From Thecamonas trahens ATCC 50062 (lineage: Eukaryota > Apusozoa > Apusomonadida > Apusomonadidae): a stretch of DNA of 47,404 bases. Positions 28,126 through 38,167 of this stretch are shown one piece after another (positions within the stretch are counted from its first letter, which is position 1; every line of letters begins with the position of its first letter). The stretch is from positions 82,274-129,677 of the forward strand of contig NW_013657664.1 of assembly GCF_000142905.1 (NCBI RefSeq), read 5' to 3'. Made by a program: the position numbers and the translations under genes. The notes under the pieces were generated by a model. It had not been told where the DNA came from. It worked only from the letters and a program-made list of their open reading frames with translations, and made no database searches.

Positions 28126-31100
28126 TTACGCGGTATCGGCGTCGTTGTCGTTGCGGATGGCGGCGACGCGGGAGTTTGAGGCCGCGGTGTGGAGTCGCGG
28201 AGGGGAGGCGGCGGCTTCTCGAGGCAGCGAGAGGGCTGCGGCAGACTCAGCGCGCCCGAGAGCGGCAATCGATGAGTTAGGACGGCTGCTGGGGCGGCGC
28301 GATGAGGAACGGCGGGAAGAGAGTACACCGCGGCCAGGCGACCTGGACGACCGCAGTGAGCCGCTCATCGACATATTACGCCGCAGCGACGGTGACGAGG
28401 TGTTGAGGTCGCGGGAGAGCGCCGGGCGCGCAATCACAGTCGAGGACCGCGCCCGAGACAAACTGGTCGTTGAGCGAATGCGCGAAAGCGCCGAGAGCGC
28501 CCGCGATGCAGGGCGACGCGCCGAGGGGGAAGCAGCAGATCCAGGCTTGATGTTGCGCGAGGCGGGACGCTCCGTCGAGCGAGACGAAGACGACGAGAGG
28601 CGCGAGGAATCGTCCTCACCGTCCGACGCCTCTCCGTCCGACGCCTTGACGTCGGACGTGGGCATCAGGAGCGATGCAGCAGTGGCAAGCCGTTGCAGCG
28701 GCGAGACAACAGCTTTTCGTGAGCCTGCTCGCGAGCGCGAAGACGCCGACAGCGCCCGCGTGCGGATAGCTGCACGGGCCGACCGTGCCCGCCGTGAGCC
28801 GAGACGCTCTCGGAGAGCAGCAACTCGGGCTTTGGTCGACGTGGGGTCGATCTCGCTCTCGTCCGGGTTGGTCATTTGGGCCCAGTCACCCGACCACACG
28901 GCGTCCGCCGCAGCCGACTTGGCCTGCTCGGCGAGCTTGGCCGACACAACCGCGTTGATGTCAAACGACGGCAGCGAGTCGGTGGAGACAAGCGTTGTCT
29001 GCGACGTTGTGCGGTGCAGGTTGGGCTGGGAATCGAGGTCTGCTGCAACGAGCTCGACGCCGCGGAGATCGGCAGCGGTGAACCCGCGCCCGGCGAGGCT
29101 CTTGGGCACTGCAGAGTACAGCTCCACATCAAACGACGTCCCAGTCTCCATCACATGCCGGAACACGCCCATCCGCTCGAGCGAAGCGCCGAGCTCACTG
29201 GCAGTGACAACATCAATGCGGCGGACAGCGTCGCCAGAGACCACAATCTGGCCTCCGCCACCGCAGTCGCCCACCACCTGCGCCACGTTCATCGCCCCAC
29301 CAAAGTACTCGTACCGCTGCGTTCGCTCCGAGAAGCTCCGCGACGGCTCGCACCAGTGGATTCCGATCCGTACACGCAGCCCACGGAAGAGCAGCTCGCC
29401 GGTGGCTTCGTCCTCCACAACAGGCACCTTTCTGTCCTGCAGCACGTCCGCCGGCCACTCGAGATCGAGCAGCTTGGTCTGCAACTCGATCGCCGTCCGC
29501 ACCGCCTCGGCTGCGGTGTGGAAGGCGACCACAAACGAGTCGCCCTCGGTCCGCACCTCGTACCCGCGGTGCTTGTCAAGCAGCTCCCGGAAGAGCTTGT
29601 TGTGTATGTCAATGGCGATCTCCATTGACTCGGAGTAGTGCTCCCACAGATGCGTCGAAGCCTGCACGTCCGAAATGAACATGGCGATCGCGCCTTTCGG
29701 CGCCTCCTCGGCTGCAGCCGCCATCTTCTCGGCCACATACACCTTGGCAGCCCGCTTGCGACGGACAATGAGGAGGAAGGCCACACCTGCAACAATGCAG
29801 ACCATGAACGACGCCGTCGAGCCAGCAACAATCGGCAGCATGCGTGACGGCGACGCCACAGACGCGCCAGCACCTTGGCCGAGACACTCGCTCAAGCCGC
29901 CGCACACGCCGCACTCATCGACGACCAAACCCGAATTGGGGACGCCGTCGCAGCCGGCGCAGCTGCTCGAGTTGCCGTAGCACACGCCGCACACATCCTG
30001 ATGCCGATCGGTGCCAAAGCACACTCCGCACGAGTCCAGCGCCTCGTTCTCGCCGCGGCACACTCCGCACGAGTCGCGGAGCAGGTTGTTGCCAAAGCAC
30101 ATGCCACAGCCATCGACATTACGGTTACCGCCGAAGCAAACTCCACACGAGTCGAGCATGGCGTTCGGCGCCACCGTCGTTGTTCCGCCCGTGCAAAAGC
30201 CACAGTCGTCGATGATCGCGCTGCCTCCGCACACACCGGCACAGTCGAATGTTGCAGTCAGCGAGATCTTGACATCACACGAGAGCGCACATGACGAATT
30301 GTCGCCGCCACACACGCCGCACGCGTCGACAACCAATCCACCGGGAAGACCGTCACAGCCGAGACAGCTTGATCCGTCACCGTTGCACACGCCACACACG
30401 TCAATGGAGTCTGGCCCGCAACCCTCGCACCGCTCGAAGCACTTGTCACATGCATCAAGATGCATCTTGGGCACCAGGCCGGTCGTACCACCCACGCACA
30501 CGCCGCAATCATCGATAAATGCGGTCCCGTTGCACACGCCAGCACAGTCAAAAACAGAAATGGCTCCGGTCGAGTTGTCGCACGAAGCGACGCAGATGTC
30601 CACGGCAGAGCCGCCGCACTTGCCGCAAGCATCAAAGTAAGCGCCACCGAGTGGGATGGGCACGCCATCACAGCCAAGACAGGTATCGGACGAGCCACCG
30701 CAGACGCCGCACACATCAAAAACCTCGCCCGAGTAAGGCACACCATCACATCCGGCGCAGGTCGAGTTGTCGCCCCAGGGCACGCCGCAAGCGTCAACAC
30801 ACGCGTTGTCCCCGTGACACACACCACAAGCGTCCATGTCGGCATCGTTCCCGTGGCAGACGCCACAGGCGTCCATGTCGGCGTTGAAAGCGCGATCGGG
30901 CCCAAAGCAAGCGCCGCAGGTATCGAACGGTTGCCCGTTGAGACAAGGTGGCGGAGGAGGTGGCGACGGCGGAGGAGGAGGAGGAGAGGGTGGCGGCGGT
31001 GGCGGGGAAGGTGGCGGCGGCGGCGGTGACGGCGGTGGCGGCGGCGATGGCGGCGGCGGGGGGGGAGAAGGAGGTGGTGGAGGCGGCGGCGGGGAAGGCG

Positions 31101-31286
31101 GCGGAGGTGGCGGCGACGGTGGTGGTGGCGACGGAGGGGGGGACGGCGGCGGCGATGGTGGCGGCGGCGATGGCAGCGGCGACGGCGGCGGCGACGGTGG
31201 CGGTGGTGGCGATGGGGGCGGCGGTGGTGATGGGGGCGGCGGCGGTGACGGTGGAGGAGGTGATGGCGGCGGCGGCGATGGTGGCG
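28126..31286 (-). CDS. Receptor-like class III nucleotidyl cyclase, 5' end lost in gap
   Basis: The C-terminal about 1050 residues of a large protein, truncated by the N gap. Order from N to C: a PPSPPPP proline-rich stretch (30950-31286); about 17 Cys-rich units of the pattern D-x-CGVC-x-G, interspersed with GCDGVP (about 29880-30945); one transmembrane helix (MVCIVAGVAFLLIV, near 29770-29810); a class III cyclase domain (about 29190-29700); and a long Ser/Arg-rich cytosolic tail. In the cyclase, the metal-binding Asp residues are present (FISDVQAST and TEGDSF), as is the Asn of MNVAQVV. The transition-state Arg normally four residues after that Asn is Val (29275-29277), and the base-specifying position is Arg (EVRTEGD) rather than Lys or Glu. 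Either activity is altered or a partner subunit completes the site. Ligand sensing by the ectodomain is inferred. Confidence 0.85.
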
Positions 31287-32183
31287 NNNNNNNNNNNNNN
31301 NNNNNNNNNNNNNNNNNNNNNNNNNNNNNNNNNNNNNNNNNNNNNNNNNNNNNNNNNNNNNNNNNNNNNNNNNNNNNNNNNNNNNNNNNNNNNNNNNNNN
31401 NNNNNNNNNNNNNNNNNNNNNNNNNNNNNNNNNNNNNNNNNNNNNNNNNNNNNNNNNNNNNNNNNNNNNNNNNNNNNNNNNNNNNNNNNNNNNNNNNNNN
31501 NNNNNNNNNNNNNNNNNNNNNNNNNNNNNNNNNNNNNNNNNNNNNNNNNNNNNNNNNNNNNNNNNNNNNNNNNNNNNNNNNNNNNNNNNNNNNNNNNNNN
31601 NNNNNNNNNNNNNNNNNNNNNNNNNNNNNNNNNNNNNNNNNNNNNNNNNNNNNNNNNNNNNNNNNNNNNNNNNNNNNNNNNNNNNNNNNNNNNNNNNNNN
31701 NNNNNNNNNNNNNNNNNNNNNNNNNNNNNNNNNNNNNNNNNNNNNNNNNNNNNNNNNNNNNNNNNNNNNNNNNNNNNNNNNNNNNNNNNNNNNNNNNNNN
31801 NNNNNNNNNNNNNNNNNNNNNNNNNNNNNNNNNNNNNNNNNNNNNNNNNNNNNNNNNNNNNNNNNNNNNNNNNNNNNNNNNNNNNNNNNNNNNNNNNNNN
31901 NNNNNNNNNNNNNNNNNNNNNNNNNNNNNNNNNNNNNNNNNNNNNNNNNNNNNNNNNNNNNNNNNNNNNNNNNNNNNNNNNNNNNNNNNNNNNNNNNNNN
32001 NNNNNNNNNNNNNNNNNNNNNNNNNNNNNNNNNNNNNNNNNNNNNNNNNNNNNNNNNNNNNNNNNNNNNNNNNNNNNNNNNNNNNNNNNNNNNNNNNNNN
32101 NNNNNNNNNNNNNNNNNNNNNNNNNNNNNNNNNNNNNNNNNNNNNNNNNNNNNNNNNNNNNNNNNNNNNNNNNNNNNNNNNNN
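31287..32183. other. Assembly gap (897 N)
   Basis: A scaffold gap flanked on both sides by GGC/GGT (CCG/CCA)-rich, polyproline-coding repeats of one strand. The gap probably reflects collapse or failure of this repeat in sequencing; the true length is unknown. Confidence 0.98.
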
Positions 32184-32314
32184 GATGAGTCAATGTAATT
32201 ATATTGGCTCTGTCCAGCCGTGCGTGCGGTAGGGGCCTCGTTCGGGGACAGCTTGATCATATGCATTCACTTACAGTAGAACGATAGGCGGCGACGTTGT
32301 GGGGCGCGCAGAGG

Positions 32315-33484
32315 TCACGATCGTCGGGGCGGCGACGGCGGTGGGCGTGGCGGTGGCGGCGATGGTGGGGGCGGCGACGGCGGTGGGCGCGGTGGTGGCG
32401 GCGATGGTGGGGGCGGAGATGGCACAGGGGCCGGCGTTGGAGCGGGTGTGGGTGCAGGCGTAGGCATGGGGAAAGGAGAAGGCGTGGGTGACGGACCACA
32501 CGGCCCACATAGAGTACATGGCTCCGATATGCTCACGGGAATATAGCCGAGCGCGCCGTTGTGGACAACAGGATGCCAGCCAGCAGGCGCGAATCGAGCA
32601 TAATCGCGCCTGGAGAAGGCATGCATCTTCTCCTGAGCGGAGACTCTGACGGAGTGGCTCCCCAGAGAGGGCGTCCGGTAGACCGAGACCGGATCTTCTG
32701 GCGCAAACATGCAGCTCGTGCAAGACGAGGCATCAGCCGGCAGCGGCGCAACGTCCGAGGAGTGGACATAACCGTAGTGGTCGCCAGCCCGGACGTAGAC
32801 AAACTCGTCATCGGGGCCAGACAACAGATCGAGGCGGTTGTTGGAGAGATGGGTCCTACGCGAGAGGACAACCGTGACTTGTTCGCCCTCGGCGAGCTTG
32901 GTCACCACTCGCGACGAGTCGGATGCCTTCGCCCGGACCACGGCTCGGCCCTTGGATGGCGCAGGGGCGATACAAGGTTGGGTGGTCGGCGGAACGGCCC
33001 GCGGGCGGAAGTGAGGCGACGACGGTCCTAGTTCCGGTGTAGGACCAGGATGGCGAACGGGTGCATGACCACTCGAGTCTTGAGCAAGGTCATCGCCGCC
33101 ATGGCCATGCCGCTGCCTTTTGGCCAAAGTGGCAACGATGCAACGACCCAATTTTGGCGAATTGGGAAAGGCGACGGGTGGCAAGGACAGGACAGCAGGA
33201 GGAGCACAGGCGGAGCAGTTGCTAGCCATACGCGAGCAAGCCATGCATGAGATGTCACATGGCTCACAGGGCGAGCTTCCGCCCTCAGAGAACGTTCCAT
33301 ACGGACACGGGAAGCAAGTACCGGCTGGGGTTAGCGCAGCGTTTGCCTTGCAACTTTTGCAAACACTTGTGCCGTCGTCCGCACTGCTCGCGCAGAGCGC
33401 GGAGGGATGGACAGCCATAGCAGCGAGTGTGATCGAGGCAAAAAGGAACACAATGCATACCTGGTGGTATGACAAAGTAGGCAT
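32315..33484 (-). CDS. Secreted Cys-rich, SH3-like, Pro-rich protein; probable N-terminal part of the cyclase receptor
   Basis: 389 residues from ATG 33484. A signal peptide (MPTLSYHQVCIVFLFASITL) is followed by a growth-factor-receptor-like Cys-rich module (CKSCKANA, CFPCPYGTFSEGG, CEPCDISCMACS). Two SH3-like beta modules come next (RAVVRAKASDSSRVVTKLAEG to YVHSSDVAPL; DPVSVYRTPSLGSHS to GALGYIPVS), then a PPSPPPP tail that stops at 32315. The tail matches the proline-rich stretch on the other side of the gap, on the same strand, and the cyclase lacks its own signal peptide, so one gene is likely. A consensus donor GTAAGT lies at 32274 just after the stop; after a -1 shift the frame stays open to it. 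If the stop is real this is a separate secreted protein. Confidence 0.65.
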   Translation of the reverse strand: MPTLSYHQVCIVFLFASITLAAMAVHPSALCASSADDGTSVCKSCKANAALTPAGTCFPCPYGTFSEGGSSPCEPCDISCMACSRMASNCSACAPPAVLSLPPVAFPNSPKLGRCIVATLAKRQRHGHGGDDLAQDSSGHAPVRHPGPTPELGPSSPHFRPRAVPPTTQPCIAPAPSKGRAVVRAKASDSSRVVTKLAEGEQVTVVLSRRTHLSNNRLDLLSGPDDEFVYVRAGDHYGYVHSSDVAPLPADASSCTSCMFAPEDPVSVYRTPSLGSHSVRVSAQEKMHAFSRRDYARFAPAGWHPVVHNGALGYIPVSISEPCTLCGPCGPSPTPSPFPMPTPAPTPAPTPAPVPSPPPPSPPPPRPPPSPPPPSPPPPRPPPSPPRRS

Positions 33485-34192
33485 GGTGTGGTGAAAGATG
33501 TGGAGAAAGCAAAGGCACAGTAGGGGGTGCCCTCGGTGGTCACAGCGCACTGGCCGGAAAGTGAAGTGCTACCACACAAACGCGAGCAAGCAATTTTATG
33601 GCTGAGCTGGTGGTGGAGCACGTGTCTCACGTGCCAACTCGTGTCACGGTGGTCAACAGCACGGCATGCGCCAAAGTGCTGCCACGGCTGCCACCAATCG
33701 CTTGCACTCGCGGGCGGCTGAGCGATGCGAAGCATCTTACTTCACAGAGAGCTCCAATGGCGTCGACTTGATTGGCTCCGGGTAAGCGGGAAAGGGCATG
33801 ATCTCGTGTGTACGCGAGCACGCGGCTGTGGCTCATGTACACGCGGGCCACCGTGCCAATCGGCACGATGTGCTGGCACAAGGAAGCCAGCGCAGTGCAT
33901 GCGAGGAAATCTCAAGTCTTCGTGCCGGTGGAGCGACTGCTCGGCCGGCAACCGAGAGGGTGCTTGCCATTGCAAGGCTATGATCTGCTGTTGCGCTCCG
34001 AGTAAACGGTCTTTGAGACGATATGCTCCTGCGCGCAAGCCCGACTACTCGCCATCAAACCGAAGAAGCTCCTCTTGCCACGAGTGTCGATACCAAACAT
34101 CATGACATTTGCACCCGTATGATACAAACTGCACGTTGCATGAGTGCCTTGCTTGTCATGATGGCACATGCATTGCTCTTGGTACGGGGGTT

Positions 34193-34225
<33 letters not shown>

Positions 34226-34408
34226 TTCTGGTTTTTTTTCTCCAGCCAACAATGCCCAACACGGCCACATGCATACACATGCACATACACATACACACCA
34301 CTCACTCACATCACACACACACACACACGCGCCACACACATACACCATATATACCTCCTCCTACGCTTCCCCTCCTCCCTCCTCTCTCTCTCTCTCGACG
34401 GGCTCGCT
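33485..34408. other. Large divergent intergenic region with C29 tract
   Basis: Head-to-head spacer of 924 nt. It holds a 29-nt C run (34196-34224), CA-rich repeats (about 34265-34350) and CT repeats (about 34380-34397) that run up to the next ATG. I looked for tRNA-like cloverleaf or U6-like sequence and saw none. Short open frames at 33725-34105 lack coding character. Confidence 0.6.
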
Positions 34409-34645
34409 ATGGCAGCACGCACACGAGGCGACGACGACAAGCAGCAGTTCCTCCACCACCTGGCACAGGTGGGAGAGATGGCACAGGGCAACAGGGATAT
34501 GTGTGATAAGATGACCGAAGACTCGAATGCCGTCTCACGGAGGCTAGCTGCTCTGGAAACAGCACTTCAGTCCACAGATACCCGCCTCGACGCCACCCGT
34601 GACGCCTACAAGGAGCTGAAGGAGCTACACTTAAAGAAGCCATGA
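34409..34645 (+). CDS. Small coiled-coil protein
   Basis: 78 residues from ATG 34409 (gctATGGc), preceded by a CT repeat leader. It is highly charged and helical throughout, with heptad-like spacing (LHHLAQVGEMA, then RRLAALETALQSTDTRLDA, then YKELKELHLKK) and no Pro or Gly-rich breaks. I do not recognise the family; short helical subunits of this kind occur in SNARE-associated, BLOC-type or kinetochore complexes, but I cannot choose. The clear start context, a stop before a non-coding spacer and the coherent amphipathic helix argue for a real gene. Confidence 0.55.
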   Translation: MAARTRGDDDKQQFLHHLAQVGEMAQGNRDMCDKMTEDSNAVSRRLAALETALQSTDTRLDATRDAYKELKELHLKKP

Positions 34646-35098
34646 CCGTGTCACCTCCTCACCGAGGACCATCTATAGACAACGACATCCCGATCGTCAC
34701 TGTACATGGCACATTGTAGATCATCATGCTCTTGAGACTGTCTCTCTCCCTCTCTCTCTCTCTCTCTCTCGACTTTGCTACCGTGTCATGAGTTCTGCCG
34801 CAGCTCTCGTCACACGCTGGACACGCAGCAACCCCCCCCCTTCTCCAAGTGGAGCAACTCAGGCCCAAATACACACGCAATTCACCCCCCACATCACATC
34901 CCCGCCACCAATGTGCAAACCAACAACATACACGATCGTGTCGATCAGCCTCGTTCACACCCGCCACGACCGGTGACCACAGCGCCAGCCGTTACGCAGC
35001 CACACTCCACCACACTCCACCACCACCACCACCACCACCACACCCACCACACCCAACACACCCAACACACCCAACACAGTCACATACACACAGTCACT
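34646..35098. other. Intergenic spacer with CT, CAC and CCCAACACA repeats
   Basis: Contains a (CT)n run (about 34740-34770) and a CAC/CCCAACACA repeat (about 35010-35080) directly before the next ATG. The plus frame is open across it but translates only His/Thr/Pro repeats, so I treat it as leader sequence. Confidence 0.6.
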
Positions 35099-35965
35099 AT
35101 GCACGACGGAGAGGGCAATGGGCTGGCAACGACATACCTGGCGGCACACAGTGGACGTGCTGAACTGAGCTTGCCAAGCGTGCCCAACGGCCATGTGGTG
35201 CGACCCAAGCAGACGCTCGATGCGAGTGCGGTCATCAATACTGAGGCCCGCAACGCTTTCCATGAGACGGATGCGACGGCTGAAAAGGTGGTCGCCTCGC
35301 TGGCGGGTTCTGTCGTCACTCCCTCGCAGTATGTGTACTCGGCGGCTGGCAAGGCTGCCATTGCCCGCTCGGGCATCCGCCCGCCGTCTGGCAGTGATGG
35401 CGACGCCGGGCTCGACAGGCTCATCCACCAGCTGACCGAGGACGACGAGAATGGTGTCGTGGGATACTTTTCTCGCACTGCGCCCATCGAAGACGGCCGT
35501 CTCGGTGGATCGCTCTCGGCCTACGCCGCTGCTGCCAACGCGTGGGAGGCATCGGTGACAGAGGCCACGGCAGGCAAGGCGCTCGGCTTTGGTCGCTCTG
35601 CCAAGGAGGTCGAGGCCCAGATCTCCGAGCTCAAGCGGCTCTCTACTCGCCCGATCCTCAAGGCTGGCCGGCCGACCATGCTCTCTACCTACGACGTGAC
35701 ATTCAACAAGGACGACGCCATCAGCGACGCCATCGACGCCGCGCTCACCGCCCGCCTCGCCGCTCGGGCCCGCAACGCTGCCTCGTTTGTCGCCCCACCA
35801 GCCGCCGCCAGCGCGCCTGCTGGCACTGGCGGTAGTCATGCTCCGGCCGCCTCCACCAAGCCGCAGCTCAACGATCTGGTCCGCGACTCGATGGTCCGCG
35901 GCGCCCTCGCCGAAGAGTATGGCGAGCGTGTCGCCGATGCTGCCCTACCGCTCCCGCGCGCATGA
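35099..35965 (+). CDS. Hypothetical protein
   Basis: 288 residues from ATG 35099; the longer upstream frame was rejected because it is repeat-derived. Not recognised. The protein is soluble, Ala/Ser-rich, with no signal peptide or membrane segment. Two helical stretches stand out (SAKEVEAQISELKRL; AISDAIDAALTARLAARARNA), then a low-complexity Ala/Pro linker and a short C-terminal helix (LNDLVRDSMVRGALAEEYG). Codon use is GC-rich like its neighbours, supporting a real gene. The next gene, a BTB protein on the same strand, starts 204 nt downstream. Confidence 0.6.
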   Translation: MHDGEGNGLATTYLAAHSGRAELSLPSVPNGHVVRPKQTLDASAVINTEARNAFHETDATAEKVVASLAGSVVTPSQYVYSAAGKAAIARSGIRPPSGSDGDAGLDRLIHQLTEDDENGVVGYFSRTAPIEDGRLGGSLSAYAAAANAWEASVTEATAGKALGFGRSAKEVEAQISELKRLSTRPILKAGRPTMLSTYDVTFNKDDAISDAIDAALTARLAARARNAASFVAPPAAASAPAGTGGSHAPAASTKPQLNDLVRDSMVRGALAEEYGERVADAALPLPRA

Positions 35966-36169
35966 TTCATTCCCCACCCCCCACCTGGCATAAAACCATT
36001 CCCCCGCCTTGCCCTCGCCACATGCCGCCCAACCCGGGCGCCGCCCCAAACCGGGCGGGTGTGCCACCACGCCGCCAGCCCGTTCCGTCGGGGCCAGCTG
36101 CTCGCCTTTGCGAGCCAGGGTGGCCAGCCAGCTCACTCGAGAGTAAGCAAGCACGCAGATAATAGCGGG

Positions 36170-37014
36170 ATGAGCAGTGGAGAGGGTGTGGTCGGGGAGA
36201 GCGAGTTCCAGGACCGTGTGGTCAAGCTCAACGTCGGTGGCGTGCGGCACATGACGCACCTGTCGACGCTGACGGGCGGCGGGAAGCAGAATAACTTTTC
36301 TCGGCTCTGCTCTCCGGCCGGCACGCGGTAGAGACCGACGATGATGGCTATGTGTTCATCGATCGGAACGGCAAACACTTTGATGCCATCCTCGACTTTC
36401 TTCGCTCCGGATCGTTCGAGGTCCCGCCCGGCTGCTCAGAGACGAGGCTCATGGAGGAGGTCGAGTACTATGGCCTGATGTCGTTTGGATCGCTGTCTCA
36501 GGCCTCACCGGTTCCCCCGGTCTCAGACGCCGATATTGAGGAGATGCTGGTCGAGCGCAAGGCTGCAGAGTACGAGGCCAATGCGCCGATGCTGGATCCC
36601 ATCCGCGATGTCATCTTTGCCACCTTTCGCGATGCTGTCGAGAGCGGCAACCCGCTGTCGTTGACGATTGTGCCGTCGCGAGAGCGCCTGCGCGCCATCG
36701 CCGAGGTCCGCGACGGCGAGGTACAGTACTCGGACCGGCTCGAGTACTCGCTCGTCGGGCCTGACAACGATCGCCCGCGCACAGTCCTCATCCGCGACGA
36801 CGATGCCATCGCCACCCTCGAGGTCCCGGACAGCGTCAACACCCTGCTCTTCTCGCTCAAGCACACCCACGGTCTGAGCGTCGACGTGGGTGAATTTGTT
36901 CTTTATCTCAAGCGCAACGCAACCGGTGCTTTCTGGCTCACTGACATCCGCGCTGGCGCCTGGTCAGTGCACACACGATACTACGTCTTCTCGTGGGCAC
37001 GCAAGGCGGTGTGA
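36170..37014 (+). CDS. KCTD-type BTB/T1 domain protein, frame broken in a T run
   Basis: The start ATG is at 36170. The first frame gives VVKLNVGGVRH and LSTLT, the opening strands of a potassium-channel-tetramerisation (T1/BTB) domain, and ends prematurely at 36331. The downstream frame (-1) continues the same domain: FSALLSGRHAVETDDDGYVF, IDRNGKHFDAILDFLRSG. The junction is the T4 run at 36296-36299; one more T gives NFFSALLSGRH, as expected, so an undercalled homopolymer is the likely cause. The repaired length is about 281 residues; the remaining 180 residues are unrecognised. KCTD proteins form oligomers and often serve as Cullin-3 adaptors; that role is inferred. It is convergent with the next gene (33 nt). 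Confidence 0.8.
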
Positions 37015-37047
37015 TCGACTCTGGCTTTGTCACCCTTGGCGCATGGT

Positions 37048-37620
37048 TCAAAATGCCAAGAAAGTGTCGAGAGCATAGTCAACGCTGGCTTCGCGTGGCG
37101 CCTTGTAGGGGCGCTCGAGGCAAGTCTGAATGGCCTCATTAAGACCTTCGAGGCACGGCATGATCAAGCTCGAGAGGCACGTGTCTGTAAGTCCCGCATG
37201 ATTAACATGCTCCTCGCTGGCGTGCGCCATGGCCATGGAGATCAAGTCAACCACACGGCTCTTGAAGCACTTGGCCCAGCTCTGGCCGTTCGTCCGATCC
37301 GAGAGGCTAAAGTTGACACTGGCCGGTGTCGGGTCCATGCCCGCCATAGCCAACATCAGGCCAACATCTTCCAAGCTGAAAAAGGCATTGGGTTTGGAAC
37401 CGAGCTGATCGCGAGCAGTGCTGACAATGTCGCCGTACGTGATGAACCCGTGATGGTCCTTATACTCGTCATTGATGCGGGTCGTGAGCTGAGCAAGGAA
37501 GGCTTCCACAGCGGCTGTCGACGGAAAGAAGGCGAGGCCGACGTGAACCGCCAGGCAAGGCGCCGACCACCCGAGCATCTGAAACCTGGGGTCCGCCCAG
37601 CATGCCGCGCACGCGAGCAT
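37048..37620 (-). CDS. Hypothetical protein, 5' end uncertain
   Basis: 190 residues from ATG 37620; the frame is open further upstream, with another ATG at 37740. TTCAGCCCAG just before 37620 looks like a splice acceptor after a CTGAT branch-like motif, so an upstream exon may exist. Not recognised. The sequence is alpha-helical, with several Cys near the N-terminus and a segment (DEYKDHHGFITYGDIVSTA) that loosely resembles an EF-hand loop but lacks the full set of Ca2+ ligands. The stop is 33 nt from the convergent KCTD gene. Confidence 0.5.
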   Translation of the reverse strand: MLACAACWADPRFQMLGWSAPCLAVHVGLAFFPSTAAVEAFLAQLTTRINDEYKDHHGFITYGDIVSTARDQLGSKPNAFFSLEDVGLMLAMAGMDPTPASVNFSLSDRTNGQSWAKCFKSRVVDLISMAMAHASEEHVNHAGLTDTCLSSLIMPCLEGLNEAIQTCLERPYKAPREASVDYALDTFLAF

Positions 37621-37740
37621 GGCCTCTGGGCTGAATGCTATTTCTATCAGTATGATCAAGAGCTGGAGAGGTTGAGATGAATGCCTCGGGCGACCTGGCC
37701 GAGGAGTAAAGAAGGCAGGAGACGGACGACCGACTGGCAT

Positions 37741-38167
37741 GTGCGGCAATGTGTGACGGCAGCTCCTGGTCGCCACGCCATGCTTTTCATCGCTCGTCGG
37801 ACCACCCGGCAAACGAGACTGTGAATACCTTGCCGAGATGTCGCCCACACCACGTCGGGGTGTGAGAGGAGGACGGAATGGATGGGAAGACGATGGAGGA
37901 GGTGTGTGCCGTGTGCATGCGCGAGCTGCTGTCACGATGGCATTGTCCTCCTCCTCCCGCCCCTTTGCGTCGCGATAAGTGTGGCAAGAGTAGCCCCCAG
38001 GGTTGCGTCAAGTGGGAAGAAGAAGAAGAGGAAGAAGTGTTCAATGCCGGTGTTGCGCAAGTGTGGGAGAAGCTTGAACCATCAAGTGCCAAGCCAGCTC
38101 GTCATCAAGCAGAATCCCGGCTTGATGAAAGGGAGTAGACGACAACAGAAGCGATAGCCGAAGAGCA
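37741..38167. other. Intergenic spacer
   Basis: Between the uncharacterised gene (5' side) and the FKBP gene (3' side), both minus strand. It includes an AAG/GAA-rich patch (about 38018-38037). A first exon of the upstream-facing gene may lie here, but I cannot place it. Confidence 0.4.

Noticed and set aside
28073-29638. Plus-strand open frame (521 codons) opposite the cyclase
   Set aside because: Antisense shadow of an Arg/Ser-rich tail; no domain, and the minus strand encodes the cyclase.
33725-34105. Possible small genes or tRNAs in the spacer before the coiled-coil gene
   Set aside because: Frames have scattered Cys/Arg composition and no start context; no TpsiC-like GTTCGA arm or cloverleaf was found.
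36290-36302. Programmed -1 frameshifting in the KCTD gene
   Set aside because: No X-XXY-YYZ slippery heptamer is present, and similar breaks occur in unrelated genes including eS10; missing bases are simpler.
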